NCBI RefSeq assembly: GCF_000023445.1
Contig: NC_012881.1
Span: 1,183,501 to 1,247,500, forward strand
Origin: Maridesulfovibrio salexigens DSM 2638
GTDB taxonomy: Bacteria; Desulfobacterota; Desulfovibrionia; Desulfovibrionales; Desulfovibrionaceae
Direction: 5' to 3'
DNA length: 64,000 bases
The notes below the pieces were generated by a model, which was given only the letters and a program-made list of their open reading frames with translations, ran no database searches and was not told where the DNA came from. This document shows positions 36,769 to 46,216 of this stretch, in pieces. The position numbers and the translations under genes were made by a program. The stretch's first letter is position 1. The number at the start of each line of letters is the position of its first letter.

Positions 36769-39700
36769 ATGGATTTTGTAAAATTTTCAATCGAAAAGCC
36801 GGTATCTGTTCTGGTTGGGGTTATTCTGCTGGTTCTATTCGGCGGTCTGGCTCTTTCCGGTTTGCCTTATCAGCTTTCTCCTTCGGTTACCGAGCCGGAA
36901 ATTACAGTTGAAACCTCATGGACCGGTGCTACTCCTTATGAGATCGAACGCGATATCATTGAAGAGCAGGAAAAAGTGCTTAAGGGTGTCACCGGACTCA
37001 TGGAAATGGAGTCCGAATGCTTTGACAGTTTCGGGCGTATTTCACTGCGTTTTAAGATAGGCACTAACATTGATGATGCTTTGCTCAGGGTTTCCAACAA
37101 GCTGAACGAAGTTAAGAAATATCCTTCAGACTCAGACAGGCCGGTTATTTCCGCCACCGGTGCTTCAGCATCTCCGGTTATCTGGATGATCCTGCGCACT
37201 CTGCCGGATAACAAGCATCATATCAATGAATACGCCACTTATTTTGAAGATGACGTTCGTCAGTATCTTGAGCGTGTTGACGGTGTTGCCGACCTGTTTG
37301 TGGGTGGTGGTACCGAAAATGAAATGCATATCATCATCGCTCCCGAAAAACTGGCTGCCTACAACCTGACCATTGATAAGGTGACTAAGGTTCTGCAAAG
37401 CGAGAACGCTAACGTTTCCGCCGGTAACCTCGGTGTTGGACGCCGTGATTATCGAATTCGCACTACCTCTGAATTCAAGACTCCCGAGGAAATCGAGAGT
37501 GTTGTTATCACTTCCTCCGGTCAGCAGCGAGTGACCATTGGTGATGTCGGTAAGGTTGTGCCCGGATTTGAAAAGCAGACCGTTTCAATGCTCCATAACG
37601 GTATCCCCGGTATGGCTATCGGTGTTAAGCCTGAACCCGGCTCCAACGTTCTGGAAGTAACCAAGAACGTACGCAAAGTTGTAGAAGATCTTAACGCAGA
37701 AGTACTGGCCGACAAAGGAATCTTCCTCGACTGGGTTTATGATCAGGCACCTTACATCAACGGTGCAATTGATCTCGTTAAGCAGAACATCATTATCGGT
37801 GGTGTGCTTGCGGTCATAGTGCTGCTCATCTTTTTGCAGTCTTTTTCAGCTACCATCATTGTAGCAATTGCTATCCCTATTTCCGTTGTCGGTTCATTCA
37901 TCGTCTTCGGCGGGTTGGGCCGGACACTGAACATTGTAAGTATGTCCGGTATTTCTTTTGCTGTCGGTATGCTGGTGGATAACGCCATTGTTGTCCTTGA
38001 AAATATTGACCGTCACCGCGGTATGGGCAAGCGCCCATACAATGCCGCTTATGACGGAGCCAGTGAAGTCTGGGGAGCTGTTCTAGCTTCGACCCTGACT
38101 ACTGTTGCGGTATTCCTTCCGGTCGTCTTCATTGAAGAGGAAGCAGGGCAGTTGTTCAAGGATATCGCCATTGCGGTTACCTGCGCTATTTCCCTGTCCA
38201 TGTTTGTGTCCATCTCAGTTATTCCTATGCTGGCCAAGCAGTTTTATTCCCTCTCCAAGCGTAAGAAGAAGGTCAAAAAGAATATCCTCACCGGAATTGG
38301 CGCCAAGTTTTCCGATGCCATCATGGGATTACTCAGCTTGGCTATCCGTAACTGGGTAACACGTCTTTCTACTGTAGCAATTTTGGTCGCAGCTTCAGCC
38401 CTGCTGGTAATTTCCTTCTTCCCGAAGATGGAATACCTGCCGCAGGGTAACCGAAATCTGGTTCTTTCAATTCTTATCCCACCGCCGGGTCTTTCTTTTG
38501 AAGAACGCGATTCCATCGGTGAATATATTGCCGCCCAGACTAAGCCCCATATGGAAGCTGAGAAGGATGGCTTTCCGCAGATTGAAAGTTTGTTCTATGT
38601 TTCCGCACCGGATATCAACCTTTTCGGTGCTATTTCAAAAGACGAGGATCGTCCTGCGGCTATGATTCCGCTTTTTAACCGGATCATGAACTCAATTCCC
38701 GGTATGTTCGGGGTTAGTATTCAGGCTTCGATCTTTGAAACTGGTCTTGGTAAAGGGCGTATGGTTGCTGTTGATTTCAGCGGACCGGAACTTCCCAAGC
38801 TTATGGCTGCAGCCGGAACAATGTTCGGCATGGCCCGTGAAGCCATTCCCGGTGGACAGGTTCGGCCTATTCCGTCTCTTGAAATGCTTTATCCCGAAGT
38901 ACGCATAGTTCCTGACCGTGACCGTCTGCGCGCCGCAGGTATGTCCAGTCAGGAAATAGGCGAGGCTCTTGACGTACTCATGGATGGTCGCAAGATCGGC
39001 GATTATAAAGAGGAAGGTAAAAAGAAAATCGACCTTAAGCTTATGGCTTCTGGGAAAAGGGTAAGTACTCCTGAAGACCTTTACGAATCCCTCGTGGCAA
39101 CCCCGCAGGGCTGGGCGGTCCCGGTTTCTTCACTTTCCCATCTGGAGCGGACTTACGGTATTACCCAGATCCGCCACCTTGAGCGTCAGAGAACTGTAAC
39201 CCTGCAGATTACTCCGCCCAAGAGTATGCCTCTTGAACAGGCTATGGATATCGTCCAGAATCAGCTCATTCCCAAGGTTAAGGAAATGGGCCTTATGGAT
39301 GGCGTGAACGTGCGTATGTCCGGTGCAGCTGATAAGCTGACTCAGACCCGTGAAGCCATGCAGTGGAACTTCCTGCTGGCAGTTGTCATCACCTATCTGC
39401 TGATGGCAGCCCTATTCGGAAACTTCATTTACCCGTTTATTATTCTGCTGACCGTACCTCTCGCGGGTGCAGGTGGTTTCCTCGGCCTGAAGCTGGAGAA
39501 CCTGTTCATCGCTCCGCAGCCGCTGGACGTACTGACCATGCTCGGCTTCGTTATCCTTATCGGGGTTGTTGTTAACAACGCGATTCTCATCGTGCACCAG
39601 TCTTTGAACAACGTGCGTAACGAAGGAATGGAACACCGTGAGGCAGTGCTTGAAGCGACCCGTTCAAGGCTGCGTCCTATCTATATGTCAGCCACAACAT

Positions 39701-39885
39701 CCATTTTCGGTATGCTCCCGCTGGCAATCGCCCCCGGTCCCGGTTCGGAACTCTACCGCGGACTCGGAGCAGTTGTTCTTGGCGGGCTTGCTTTGTCCAC
39801 GGTCTTCACCGTGTTCATGATTCCGGCCCTGCTTATGTTCTTCATTAAAATGGAGAAGATTGGCGGCGGTGAGGTTGAGGCGTAG
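36769..39885 (+). CDS. RND efflux transporter permease (HAE1/AcrB superfamily)
   Basis: 1038 residues, full length. It has twelve expected membrane helices, two large periplasmic loops, and the family blocks FSIEKPVSVLVGVILLVLFG, GVADLFVGGGTENEMHI, the NAIVVLENIDRHRGMG region after helix 4 with the proton-relay acidic residue (SFAVGMLVDNAIVVLENID), and GVVVNNAILIVHQSLN in the second half. It exports drugs, lipids or other hydrophobic compounds by proton exchange. The sequence is closer to the general HAE1-like group than to heavy-metal CusA, since the CusA methionine set is not evident. Substrate unknown. It forms an operon with the adaptor. Confidence 0.94.
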   Translation: MDFVKFSIEKPVSVLVGVILLVLFGGLALSGLPYQLSPSVTEPEITVETSWTGATPYEIERDIIEEQEKVLKGVTGLMEMESECFDSFGRISLRFKIGTNIDDALLRVSNKLNEVKKYPSDSDRPVISATGASASPVIWMILRTLPDNKHHINEYATYFEDDVRQYLERVDGVADLFVGGGTENEMHIIIAPEKLAAYNLTIDKVTKVLQSENANVSAGNLGVGRRDYRIRTTSEFKTPEEIESVVITSSGQQRVTIGDVGKVVPGFEKQTVSMLHNGIPGMAIGVKPEPGSNVLEVTKNVRKVVEDLNAEVLADKGIFLDWVYDQAPYINGAIDLVKQNIIIGGVLAVIVLLIFLQSFSATIIVAIAIPISVVGSFIVFGGLGRTLNIVSMSGISFAVGMLVDNAIVVLENIDRHRGMGKRPYNAAYDGASEVWGAVLASTLTTVAVFLPVVFIEEEAGQLFKDIAIAVTCAISLSMFVSISVIPMLAKQFYSLSKRKKKVKKNILTGIGAKFSDAIMGLLSLAIRNWVTRLSTVAILVAASALLVISFFPKMEYLPQGNRNLVLSILIPPPGLSFEERDSIGEYIAAQTKPHMEAEKDGFPQIESLFYVSAPDINLFGAISKDEDRPAAMIPLFNRIMNSIPGMFGVSIQASIFETGLGKGRMVAVDFSGPELPKLMAAAGTMFGMAREAIPGGQVRPIPSLEMLYPEVRIVPDRDRLRAAGMSSQEIGEALDVLMDGRKIGDYKEEGKKKIDLKLMASGKRVSTPEDLYESLVATPQGWAVPVSSLSHLERTYGITQIRHLERQRTVTLQITPPKSMPLEQAMDIVQNQLIPKVKEMGLMDGVNVRMSGAADKLTQTREAMQWNFLLAVVITYLLMAALFGNFIYPFIILLTVPLAGAGGFLGLKLENLFIAPQPLDVLTMLGFVILIGVVVNNAILIVHQSLNNVRNEGMEHREAVLEATRSRLRPIYMSATTSIFGMLPLAIAPGPGSELYRGLGAVVLGGLALSTVFTVFMIPALLMFFIKMEKIGGGEVEA

Positions 39886-39910
39886 CAGTTTTAATTCTAC
39901 GAAAATAAAA

Positions 39911-39945
39911 AACAGCCCTGCGAACACAACGTTCGCAGGGCTGTT
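39911..39945. terminator. bidirectional terminator
   Basis: A perfect 15-bp stem (AACAGCCCTGCGAAC at 39911-39925 with its complement at 39931-39945), with an A-tract before and CTCATTTCT after. It separates the RND operon from the convergent aminotransferase. Confidence 0.9.
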
Positions 39946-39970
39946 CTCATTTCTACCAATATCTTTCTGA

Positions 39971-41131
39971 TCAGGAATTATCTTTCACATATCTTTCCAA
40001 TCTATCCATCCCTTCAGCAAGATTATCCATGGAATTAGCGTAGGATAAGCGGATGAATCCTTCGGCTCCTTCACCGAAGTCGATGCCGGGAGTGACCCCG
40101 ATTCCAGCTTTTTCGAGGATGTCGAAGGCCAGTTTAAGAGAGCTTCCGTCAAATTTTGCCGCAAGGTGTTTCATGTTGACCAGCACATAGAATGCTCCGG
40201 TGGGTTCGACTTTGATTTCAAAGCCGATTTCGCGCAGCCTTTTGATCAGGAACTTGCGGCGTTCATCGTAGATACCCTTAATGCGGTTTACCTCATCCCA
40301 TGATTCGGTCAGGGCGGCTACTCCGGCATACTGGGCCATGGAATTGGCGGAGATGAAGAAGTTCTGGCAGAGCTTCTGCATGGGGCGTACGTATTTTTCC
40401 GGGGCGATGATGTAGCCCAGCCGCCAGCCGGTCATGGCGAAAAGCTTGGAGAATCCGTTGAGCACAAAAGCGTGGTCCGTGTATTCGAGAATGGTGTGCT
40501 CCTTCTCTCCGTATACAAGACCGTGATATATTTCATCAGAAATGATCCAAGGTCCCATCTTGGCAATCTTCTCCATTCTTTCAGGTGAGAGCAGAGTCCC
40601 GGTAGGATTGGAGGGTGAGTTAATCAGGATTGCCTTAGTGCGTTCATTGATTGCTTTTTCGATTGCTTCCGGGCGGTATTGGAAACCGTCCTCTTCAAAA
40701 GTACGGATACTGTTTGCTTCGGCCCCGGAGAAGGAAATAAAGTTGCTGTAGCAGGCATAGCAGGGATCAGAGACAATAATGTTGTCTCCCTGATCCAAGA
40801 TAAAGGTGAAGAGCAACAGCATTGCCGGGGAAGTTCCTTGGGTGATGATAACACGGCCCGGATCGACATCCACGCCGTAAGTATCTCGATAATATTTGCT
40901 GATTGCTTCGCGTAGTTCCGGGATGCCCAGACTGTGGGTATAGTGGGTTTCACCAGCTTCCATGGCTTTGATGCAGGCATGTTTGACACATTCAGGAGTG
41001 TCGAAGTCCGGTTCGCCGATTTCCATGTGGATAATGCTGCGGCCCTGCCGTTCCATTTCCTGCGCTTTTTCCAGAACGTCCATGACTAAGAACGGGGTGA
41101 TTTCACAGGCTCTTTTTGAAATACATTCCAT
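39971..41131 (-). CDS. class I/II pyridoxal-phosphate aminotransferase
   Basis: 386 residues. HMEIGEPDFDTPECVKHA, THYTHSLGIPELREAIS and QGTSPAMLLLFTFIL are followed by INSPSNPTGTLLSPERM and ISDEIYHGLVYG. The PLP-binding Lys lies in NGFSKLFAMTGWRLGY, and a C-terminal Arg in FIRLSYANS binds the substrate carboxylate. It is an aspartate-aminotransferase subgroup Ib-like enzyme; the preferred amino acid cannot be told from sequence. The start at 41131 has GGAG at good spacing; the longer frame to 41197 is unsupported. It stands as a single gene. Confidence 0.92.
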   Translation of the reverse strand: MECISKRACEITPFLVMDVLEKAQEMERQGRSIIHMEIGEPDFDTPECVKHACIKAMEAGETHYTHSLGIPELREAISKYYRDTYGVDVDPGRVIITQGTSPAMLLLFTFILDQGDNIIVSDPCYACYSNFISFSGAEANSIRTFEEDGFQYRPEAIEKAINERTKAILINSPSNPTGTLLSPERMEKIAKMGPWIISDEIYHGLVYGEKEHTILEYTDHAFVLNGFSKLFAMTGWRLGYIIAPEKYVRPMQKLCQNFFISANSMAQYAGVAALTESWDEVNRIKGIYDERRKFLIKRLREIGFEIKVEPTGAFYVLVNMKHLAAKFDGSSLKLAFDILEKAGIGVTPGIDFGEGAEGFIRLSYANSMDNLAEGMDRLERYVKDNS

Positions 41132-41354
41132 GCTGTTCTCCGGGGGGATATGATGCGCCACGCGCTTTTGATTTGGGATTTCGCCTCTGGCGGCCAAAGG
41201 AAATTCACTTTGGAATCCCTATGAGATGGCGGGATTTTTCTAAGGCTATACGATCATATACATTTAGTATCGCTTGAGTGCAACATAGTAGCTCTGAATC
41301 TGTTTATCATGCTTGTGCCCGTTTCTGCGATGCAGTAAATACCCGCCACAGACT

Positions 41355-41906
41355 ATGAATATACTTCTTATCGACAATAACGACAGTTTCACCAACAACC
41401 TTGAGCATCTGCTGGCCCGTGAGATTTCCGGGGCACGGATTTCTGTGCATCCTTATGCAGAAGTACTGGGGTACGGTGAATCTTTTGATTTCAGCTCTTA
41501 CGCGCTGATCATAATATCTCCCGGTCCGGGCTGCCCTGCGGACTACCCGGGCTATGAAGCAGTGATTGAATCCGGTTTGCCTGTTTTGGGCGTATGTCTC
41601 GGCATGCAGATTCTCAACGAATATTTTGGCGGTCGTACTGCACGGCTGGATGGCTGCTTTCACGGACGAACCGAACGTATAGACTTTGCCGGACATGATC
41701 TGGCTGTGGCTAGATATCATTCCTTATACTGTGCGCAGCTTGGAGACGGGCTTAAGTTGCTCAGCGAGAATAGCGCCCACGTTCCCATGGCTGTAGTCCA
41801 TGAAAGTCTGCCATTGTTAGGCTATCAGTTTCATCCGGAATCATTTTTAACTGAGCAACCCGGAGTATTCATTGCGTACGCCCTCCATCATTTCGGACTC
41901 CTGTAG
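41355..41906 (+). CDS. pabA: glutamine amidotransferase of aminodeoxychorismate/anthranilate synthase
   Basis: 183 residues of the class I amidotransferase type: MNILLIDNNDSFTNNLEHLL, ISPGPGCPADYPGYEAV, the nucleophile in GVCLGMQILNEYFGG, and the His-Glu pair in YQFHPESFLTEQPG. It supplies ammonia from glutamine to the synthase subunit. Paralogues TrpG and PabA cannot be separated by this subunit alone; the downstream pabB and pabC genes favour folate. The start at 41355 has little SD. The last 35 bases overlap the next gene. Confidence 0.88.
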   Translation: MNILLIDNNDSFTNNLEHLLAREISGARISVHPYAEVLGYGESFDFSSYALIIISPGPGCPADYPGYEAVIESGLPVLGVCLGMQILNEYFGGRTARLDGCFHGRTERIDFAGHDLAVARYHSLYCAQLGDGLKLLSENSAHVPMAVVHESLPLLGYQFHPESFLTEQPGVFIAYALHHFGLL

Positions 41907-43161
41907 TTTTGAGCGCTTTCGGGAGATTGCCTATCACTTTGTGCGTGAGCATAAAGCGGATGTACTGCTCGGTGCCTCTGAATTTCCTGATTCATGCGTG
42001 AGTTATCTGGGGCTTGAACCGCAGGAGGAACTTATTCTGCAATCCGGTGTTTCCGGCTCAGATGTCAGTTTACAAATGAAAGATTTCTGCTTTGCCGAAG
42101 ATGGGCCTGTCATCGGTTATCTTTCGTATGAACTCGGGCATGAATTGCGCGGAGTGGAAAGTAACAAGGCTGCGGGATTTCCATTAATGCATCTGAAAAA
42201 GTACCGTGCGGTACTTATACATGACAGTGGTAAATCGTCCCTGAAATTGCTTTGTTGTGATGAAACTTATCGGTCGGCTATTGTTGATTCCATTCATAAA
42301 TCCGAAAGCATTCCGGATGTCGAACTGCCGTCTTTTGCAACTGATAGTATTCGTATGTCATTGGATAAACAGGGGTATGAAGACGGAGTGGCTCGCACTC
42401 TTGAATATATCCGTGACGGCCTGACTTATCAGCTGAACCTGACTACCCGTTTGAGCATGGCTGGTGGGGATCTTGATCCTGTGCTCTGGTTTTTTGCTTT
42501 GCACAAACGTTATCCGGCTCCGTATTACGCTCTTTTCAGCAGTGGTGAAAAGGTGGTGGTTTCCACTTCGCCGGAGCTTTTTTTACGGGTTGAGCAGGGT
42601 AACATTTTGTCCGAACCCATTAAGGGGACACTCCGTTTTGAGGAGTATTCTGAAGAGTTGGTCAGTTCTCTGCAAAGTTCAGTAAAAGAGGATTCCGAGC
42701 TTTCCATGATCGTGGATCTGATCCGCAATGATATTTCATCCGATTGCCGTTACGGATCGGTGGTTGTTGAGGACCATAAATCTGTATTTGCGGTGGACAA
42801 TCTCTTACAGATGTTCAGCCGGGTACGCGGGGAACTGGCTGAAAGGCGTGATTGCATTGACTTGCTTTTGAACGCATTCCCCGGTGGTTCCATTACCGGA
42901 TGTCCTAAGAAAAGTTCTATGGAGCTTATCGATAAGCTGGAACCGCATGTGCGTGGTCCGTACTGCGGCAGTATCGTGATCATTAATGGACCGCAGGACA
43001 TGGTTGCTTCTATTCCCATCAGGACCGCTGTTTACGACCAAAATACAAAAGAACTTGATTACTGGGCCGGAAGCGGCATTGTCATTGATTCCGACCCTGA
43101 AGCGGAGTACAGGGAAACCATTGCTAAAGCCGGCAAAATTCTGGACCCGGAGTCTGTATGA
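41872..43161 (+). CDS. pabB: aminodeoxychorismate synthase component I
   Basis: 429 residues of the chorismate-utilising family. The C-terminal catalytic block shows YQLNLTTRLSMAGGD, VVVSTSPELFLRVEQGNILS, PIKGTLRFEEYSEELV with the lysine typical of PabB (TrpE has PIAGT), MIVDLIRNDISSDCRYGSV, and FPGGSITGCPKKSSMELIDK. It makes 4-amino-4-deoxychorismate from chorismate and ammonia. It starts at TTG 41872, six bases after CGGAG and inside the pabA gene, so the two are coupled. It ends in an ATGA overlap with pabC. Confidence 0.9.
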   Translation: MRTPSIISDSCSFERFREIAYHFVREHKADVLLGASEFPDSCVSYLGLEPQEELILQSGVSGSDVSLQMKDFCFAEDGPVIGYLSYELGHELRGVESNKAAGFPLMHLKKYRAVLIHDSGKSSLKLLCCDETYRSAIVDSIHKSESIPDVELPSFATDSIRMSLDKQGYEDGVARTLEYIRDGLTYQLNLTTRLSMAGGDLDPVLWFFALHKRYPAPYYALFSSGEKVVVSTSPELFLRVEQGNILSEPIKGTLRFEEYSEELVSSLQSSVKEDSELSMIVDLIRNDISSDCRYGSVVVEDHKSVFAVDNLLQMFSRVRGELAERRDCIDLLLNAFPGGSITGCPKKSSMELIDKLEPHVRGPYCGSIVIINGPQDMVASIPIRTAVYDQNTKELDYWAGSGIVIDSDPEAEYRETIAKAGKILDPESV

Positions 43162-43928
43162 TTTATTTCAGGAATGGTGAGTTGCATGAAAATGATGTTT
43201 GTCTCGATTTAGCTCAGCCCGCTTTTAGGACTGGATTCGGATTTTTTGAGACCATCTGTTGGAACGGAAGCAAAGCCTGCCATCTGGATTTGCATCTGGA
43301 ACGAGCGCGCAATAGCCTTGCTGAATTTTGTGTCGCTGAAGAACCGCTTGATTATGAGGCAGCCATTGAGGAAGTGGTCAACGCGAATGGCCTTTTGAAT
43401 GAATTTGCCCGCGTTAATATATTTTTCCCGGTTGAAACAGATCATACCCAGCCCATCGTTTGCGCTGTGCCTTTTGAGTATGTTCCGCAACGTACGTGGA
43501 CCATCAAGCCTAACCCTCATATTTTTCTTACTCCGCTCATGGCTCATAAATCCACCAATCGTATGGATTATCTTAATGCATGGAAGACTGCACAAGCGGA
43601 CGGTTTTGACGATGCCCTCCTTCAGGATTTCGAAGGTAATGTGCTGGAGTCGTCCTTTGCGTCTCTTTTATTTAAAGCTGGCGATACATTTATCGAGCCG
43701 AAAACTGATTTTAAACTTCCCGGTACTGCTTGTATTGTAGCATCTCGTCATATTGAAATTGATTCCGCAGTGATTAACGTGGCTCAAATTGATGGGTTTG
43801 ATCATGTTTATGCGCTTAATTCACTGGGGGGAATGATTCCGGTCACAGCTATCGGCTGTATCGAATTTGAACCTGATTTTATCTTGGCTGATGGAATAAG
43901 CGCAAAAATTCTAGAGCTAAAATTATAA
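43158..43928 (+). CDS. pabC: aminodeoxychorismate lyase (class IV aminotransferase fold)
   Basis: 256 residues of PLP fold-type IV. The likely PLP lysine is in AHKSTNRMDYLNAWK, and EGNVLESSFASLLFKAG is the phosphate-side loop (E-x-S-x-x-x-L). It would release pyruvate from aminodeoxychorismate to give 4-aminobenzoate for folate. Context supports this over branched-chain aminotransferase because ATG 43158 overlaps the pabB stop by the ATGA arrangement. So pabA, pabB and pabC form one tightly coupled unit. No terminator is obvious behind it. Confidence 0.87.
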   Translation: MIYFRNGELHENDVCLDLAQPAFRTGFGFFETICWNGSKACHLDLHLERARNSLAEFCVAEEPLDYEAAIEEVVNANGLLNEFARVNIFFPVETDHTQPIVCAVPFEYVPQRTWTIKPNPHIFLTPLMAHKSTNRMDYLNAWKTAQADGFDDALLQDFEGNVLESSFASLLFKAGDTFIEPKTDFKLPGTACIVASRHIEIDSAVINVAQIDGFDHVYALNSLGGMIPVTAIGCIEFEPDFILADGISAKILELKL

Positions 43929-44040
43929 TTTGATATTTCCCCACTAAAGCCTATATAGATTGCGAGACACGTTCTTATAAGATGTATATTAATGTCGCTT
44001 CTTGTTAGGTAAATACTGTTGAAACATGGTGGGAATCTGA

Positions 44041-44730
44041 ATGGTTGCGGGTAATACAAAGTTCACAGTTCTTTCATGCGGTTCTCTGGATAATCTTGGG
44101 CTTCAGCAAGGGGAGAGTGTAAATATTGAACTCTTTACGACTCAGGAGCGTCTTTGGGGAGAGGTTGTCGGTTTCAAGTCCGGAGTCTTTCTTTCTGTGT
44201 GGCTTCCTGCTTTGCGGGAAAGGGAGTATCAGCGGATATTGGCAGACGACCCGGATGTTACGGTCAGGGCCAAGTGTAAAGATTGTTTTATATGCGGTTT
44301 TCGGTCAACTGTTACTAAAGCGATAAAATATCCTTATCCTCTCCTTTATCTCAGTTATCCAGAATCTTTTGAGAAGGTTAGCTTGCGTAAGAATGAGCGT
44401 GTAGAATGTTTTCAGCCGGTTAGCATTGTTTATAAAGGAAAAGAATTACAGGGAGTCTTTAAGGACATTTCCAAGGGGGGAGGAAGGATATCCTTCACCC
44501 TTCCTGATGGAAATATTTTCTTTAACATGGGACAGGATTTGAAAGCTGATTTTTCTTTCAAGCTGCATGGCGATGGACCGGAAATCAGCGGAGTAGGTGT
44601 TATTCGTAATATGGTCAGTGGATCGACCAATGTTTCCATCGGACTCAAGTTCGTCAAATTTAACAATGGGGCTGAGGGACTGCTGGAACAGGTTGTCAAA
44701 TCATTCAGCCTGCATGCCTGTTCCATTTAG
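44041..44730 (+). CDS. YcgR-like PilZ-domain protein
   Basis: 229 residues in two parts. The N-terminal (about 1-110) resembles the YcgR/flagellar-brake N domain: GLQQGESVNIELFTTQERLW and FICGFRSTVTKAIKYPYPLL. The C-terminal (about 115-225) is PilZ, with RKNERVECFQPVSI holding the RxxxR and DISKGGGRIS the DxSxxG motif, both needed to bind cyclic-di-GMP. YcgR-type proteins slow flagellar motors when cyclic-di-GMP rises. The assignment of a motility role is inference; the nearest flagellar gene is flagellin 10 kb away. No clear SD (GGTGGGAATCTGA). Confidence 0.85.
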   Translation: MVAGNTKFTVLSCGSLDNLGLQQGESVNIELFTTQERLWGEVVGFKSGVFLSVWLPALREREYQRILADDPDVTVRAKCKDCFICGFRSTVTKAIKYPYPLLYLSYPESFEKVSLRKNERVECFQPVSIVYKGKELQGVFKDISKGGGRISFTLPDGNIFFNMGQDLKADFSFKLHGDGPEISGVGVIRNMVSGSTNVSIGLKFVKFNNGAEGLLEQVVKSFSLHACSI

Positions 44731-44769
44731 ATAATGCAGCCTCAGCTAAAAGAACTAAGGCTGCATTAT
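44731..44769. terminator. bidirectional terminator
   Basis: ATAATGCAGCCT (44731-44742) pairs perfectly with AGGCTGCATTAT (44758-44769) around a 15-base loop. It starts on the base after the PilZ stop and ends four bases before the convergent decarboxylase gene. Confidence 0.8.
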
Positions 44770-44773
44770 AGTA

Positions 44774-46045
44774 TTAAGGTTTGCGGACGGTAGCTATGCG
44801 CGAGCGGACAGGAATGTTCGAAGATTCAAGTCCGGGAGTTTGTCCATGCAGGTCAAAGTCGAGGTTAACTTCGGGCCTGAAGATGAGCACGTGCGTTGAG
44901 CCTCCAAAATGAAACATTCCCAGCTGATCTCCTTTCTTTACAAGCTGTCCCTCATAAACAGTTATTTCATTGGAAGAAACTTCCGCCATTCCTACGAACA
45001 TGACAGCCATTAAACCGATATCCGGGTTGTCAGCTTCAATGAAGATAAGCGCACGGGCCGCTACTTGGGTTATGTAGCCTTGGGATTTGTTGGGACTGGC
45101 TGGATCAAATCCTGCTGTCGGTGACTGGGCATAGTAAGAGCCGTCTATCAGTTTTGTCTTCACAATCTTTCCACTTACCGGACTGTGCCAGCGGTGGTAG
45201 CTCAGCGCGCTCAAAAATGCCTGATAAATTGTGCCGCCTTCAAATTGTGCAGCCAGCGGGTCGCCGTCGAGCATATGGTAGAGCGAGTATGGCTGACCCT
45301 TAATCCAGAATTGATCCCTCATCTTTACGTTTCCAGCCAGATTGAACGGTGCGGATTCGCAGGCGTTTGCAATTACCGCATCGTTTTTAGGTGAGGCAAC
45401 TGGGCGTCTTCCTTTTCTGAACTGGCGGGTAAAGAAGTCATCCCATGACTTAAATCCGTGGTATGGCTTGCTTGGATCGCAGATAAAGTCTTTTTCAAAT
45501 CCTGGCATGGCTTTCTGCGCATCCCGCCCGAACCATCCTTTCTTCGGATCATTGTTGAGGACATAGCGTGAGTCAGGTGATCCAAGAAATACAGCCCATT
45601 GATTGAGTATCTTTTTCAGCTGCATGTTCACTCTGCGGTCCAAGAATGCGCTTGTCCCGGCTGTCGTACCCATGGGCCAGTTCAAAATGGCATTGATGGG
45701 GAATCCTACCATTCCGGTTCGGTTGAATTCCGGTGCCTGCACTGAAATATCACTTATTTTCTGCAACATCTGCTTATAGTCGCGAATTTGTGGATTACCT
45801 GACGGATCGTCTTTAAATTCCGGTTTGTCCGGGATCATTTCAAACATTTGAGTAAAAAGCATGAGCAGCTGCGGATCGTTTTCAATAAGATCCTTGAACT
45901 CTTGAACGACCGGAATAAGTTGCGGGTCATCCTTTGAAATAGAATGTTGCGATGCTCCGTTTGCGGATACGGCAAGACCAAGGCAGAGGAGCAGGCTGCA
46001 AAGGAATGGGATAATAGTTTTGGTCCAATAACGATTAGATGTCAT
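44774..46045 (-). CDS. secreted phosphatidylserine-decarboxylase-like enzyme
   Basis: 423 residues from ATG 46045 (GGAGG seven bases upstream). A Sec signal peptide (IIPFLCSLLLCLGLAVSANG) is followed by an N-terminal module (about 35-185, FLDRRVNMQLKKILNQWAVF) like the PSD-associated domain. The decarboxylase domain then shows DFFTRQFRKGRRPVASP, the His of ALSYHRWHSPVSGKIV, and the self-cleavage site FHFGGSTHVLIFRPE near residue 380, where Ser would become the pyruvoyl cofactor. Classical bacterial Psd lacks a signal peptide and this module. The closest layout I know is the PSD-like amino-acid decarboxylase group that includes fungal PsiD. The substrate could be a phospholipid or an amino acid. 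Confidence 0.8.
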   Translation of the reverse strand: MTSNRYWTKTIIPFLCSLLLCLGLAVSANGASQHSISKDDPQLIPVVQEFKDLIENDPQLLMLFTQMFEMIPDKPEFKDDPSGNPQIRDYKQMLQKISDISVQAPEFNRTGMVGFPINAILNWPMGTTAGTSAFLDRRVNMQLKKILNQWAVFLGSPDSRYVLNNDPKKGWFGRDAQKAMPGFEKDFICDPSKPYHGFKSWDDFFTRQFRKGRRPVASPKNDAVIANACESAPFNLAGNVKMRDQFWIKGQPYSLYHMLDGDPLAAQFEGGTIYQAFLSALSYHRWHSPVSGKIVKTKLIDGSYYAQSPTAGFDPASPNKSQGYITQVAARALIFIEADNPDIGLMAVMFVGMAEVSSNEITVYEGQLVKKGDQLGMFHFGGSTHVLIFRPEVNLDFDLHGQTPGLESSNIPVRSRIATVRKP

Positions 46046-46147
46046 TTCCAAACCTCCAGCTTAATTTTTCAAGTAAAGATTAGATGAGAACACACCACAA
46101 ATCTTATAACTCGCAGCAGATAATATTGCCAAGCTGGATAAATAAAA

Positions 46148-46185
46148 AAGGTAGGACCTGAGTTATCAAACTCAGGTCCTACCTT
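46148..46185 (-). terminator. terminator after the glycosyltransferase operon
   Basis: A perfect 17-bp stem (AAGGTAGGACCTGAGTT at 46148-46164 with its complement at 46169-46185), with a 4-base loop and A/T tracts on both sides. It lies downstream of the minus-strand glycosyltransferase. Confidence 0.9.
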
Positions 46186-46216
46186 AAAAAACAATCTATG
46201 TAGTGGTGTTCGCTAT

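Noticed and set aside
41313-41906. trpG rather than pabA
   Set aside because: Coupling to a synthase with the PIKGT lysine and to a lyase-type PLP enzyme fits aminobenzoate synthesis better than tryptophan synthesis.
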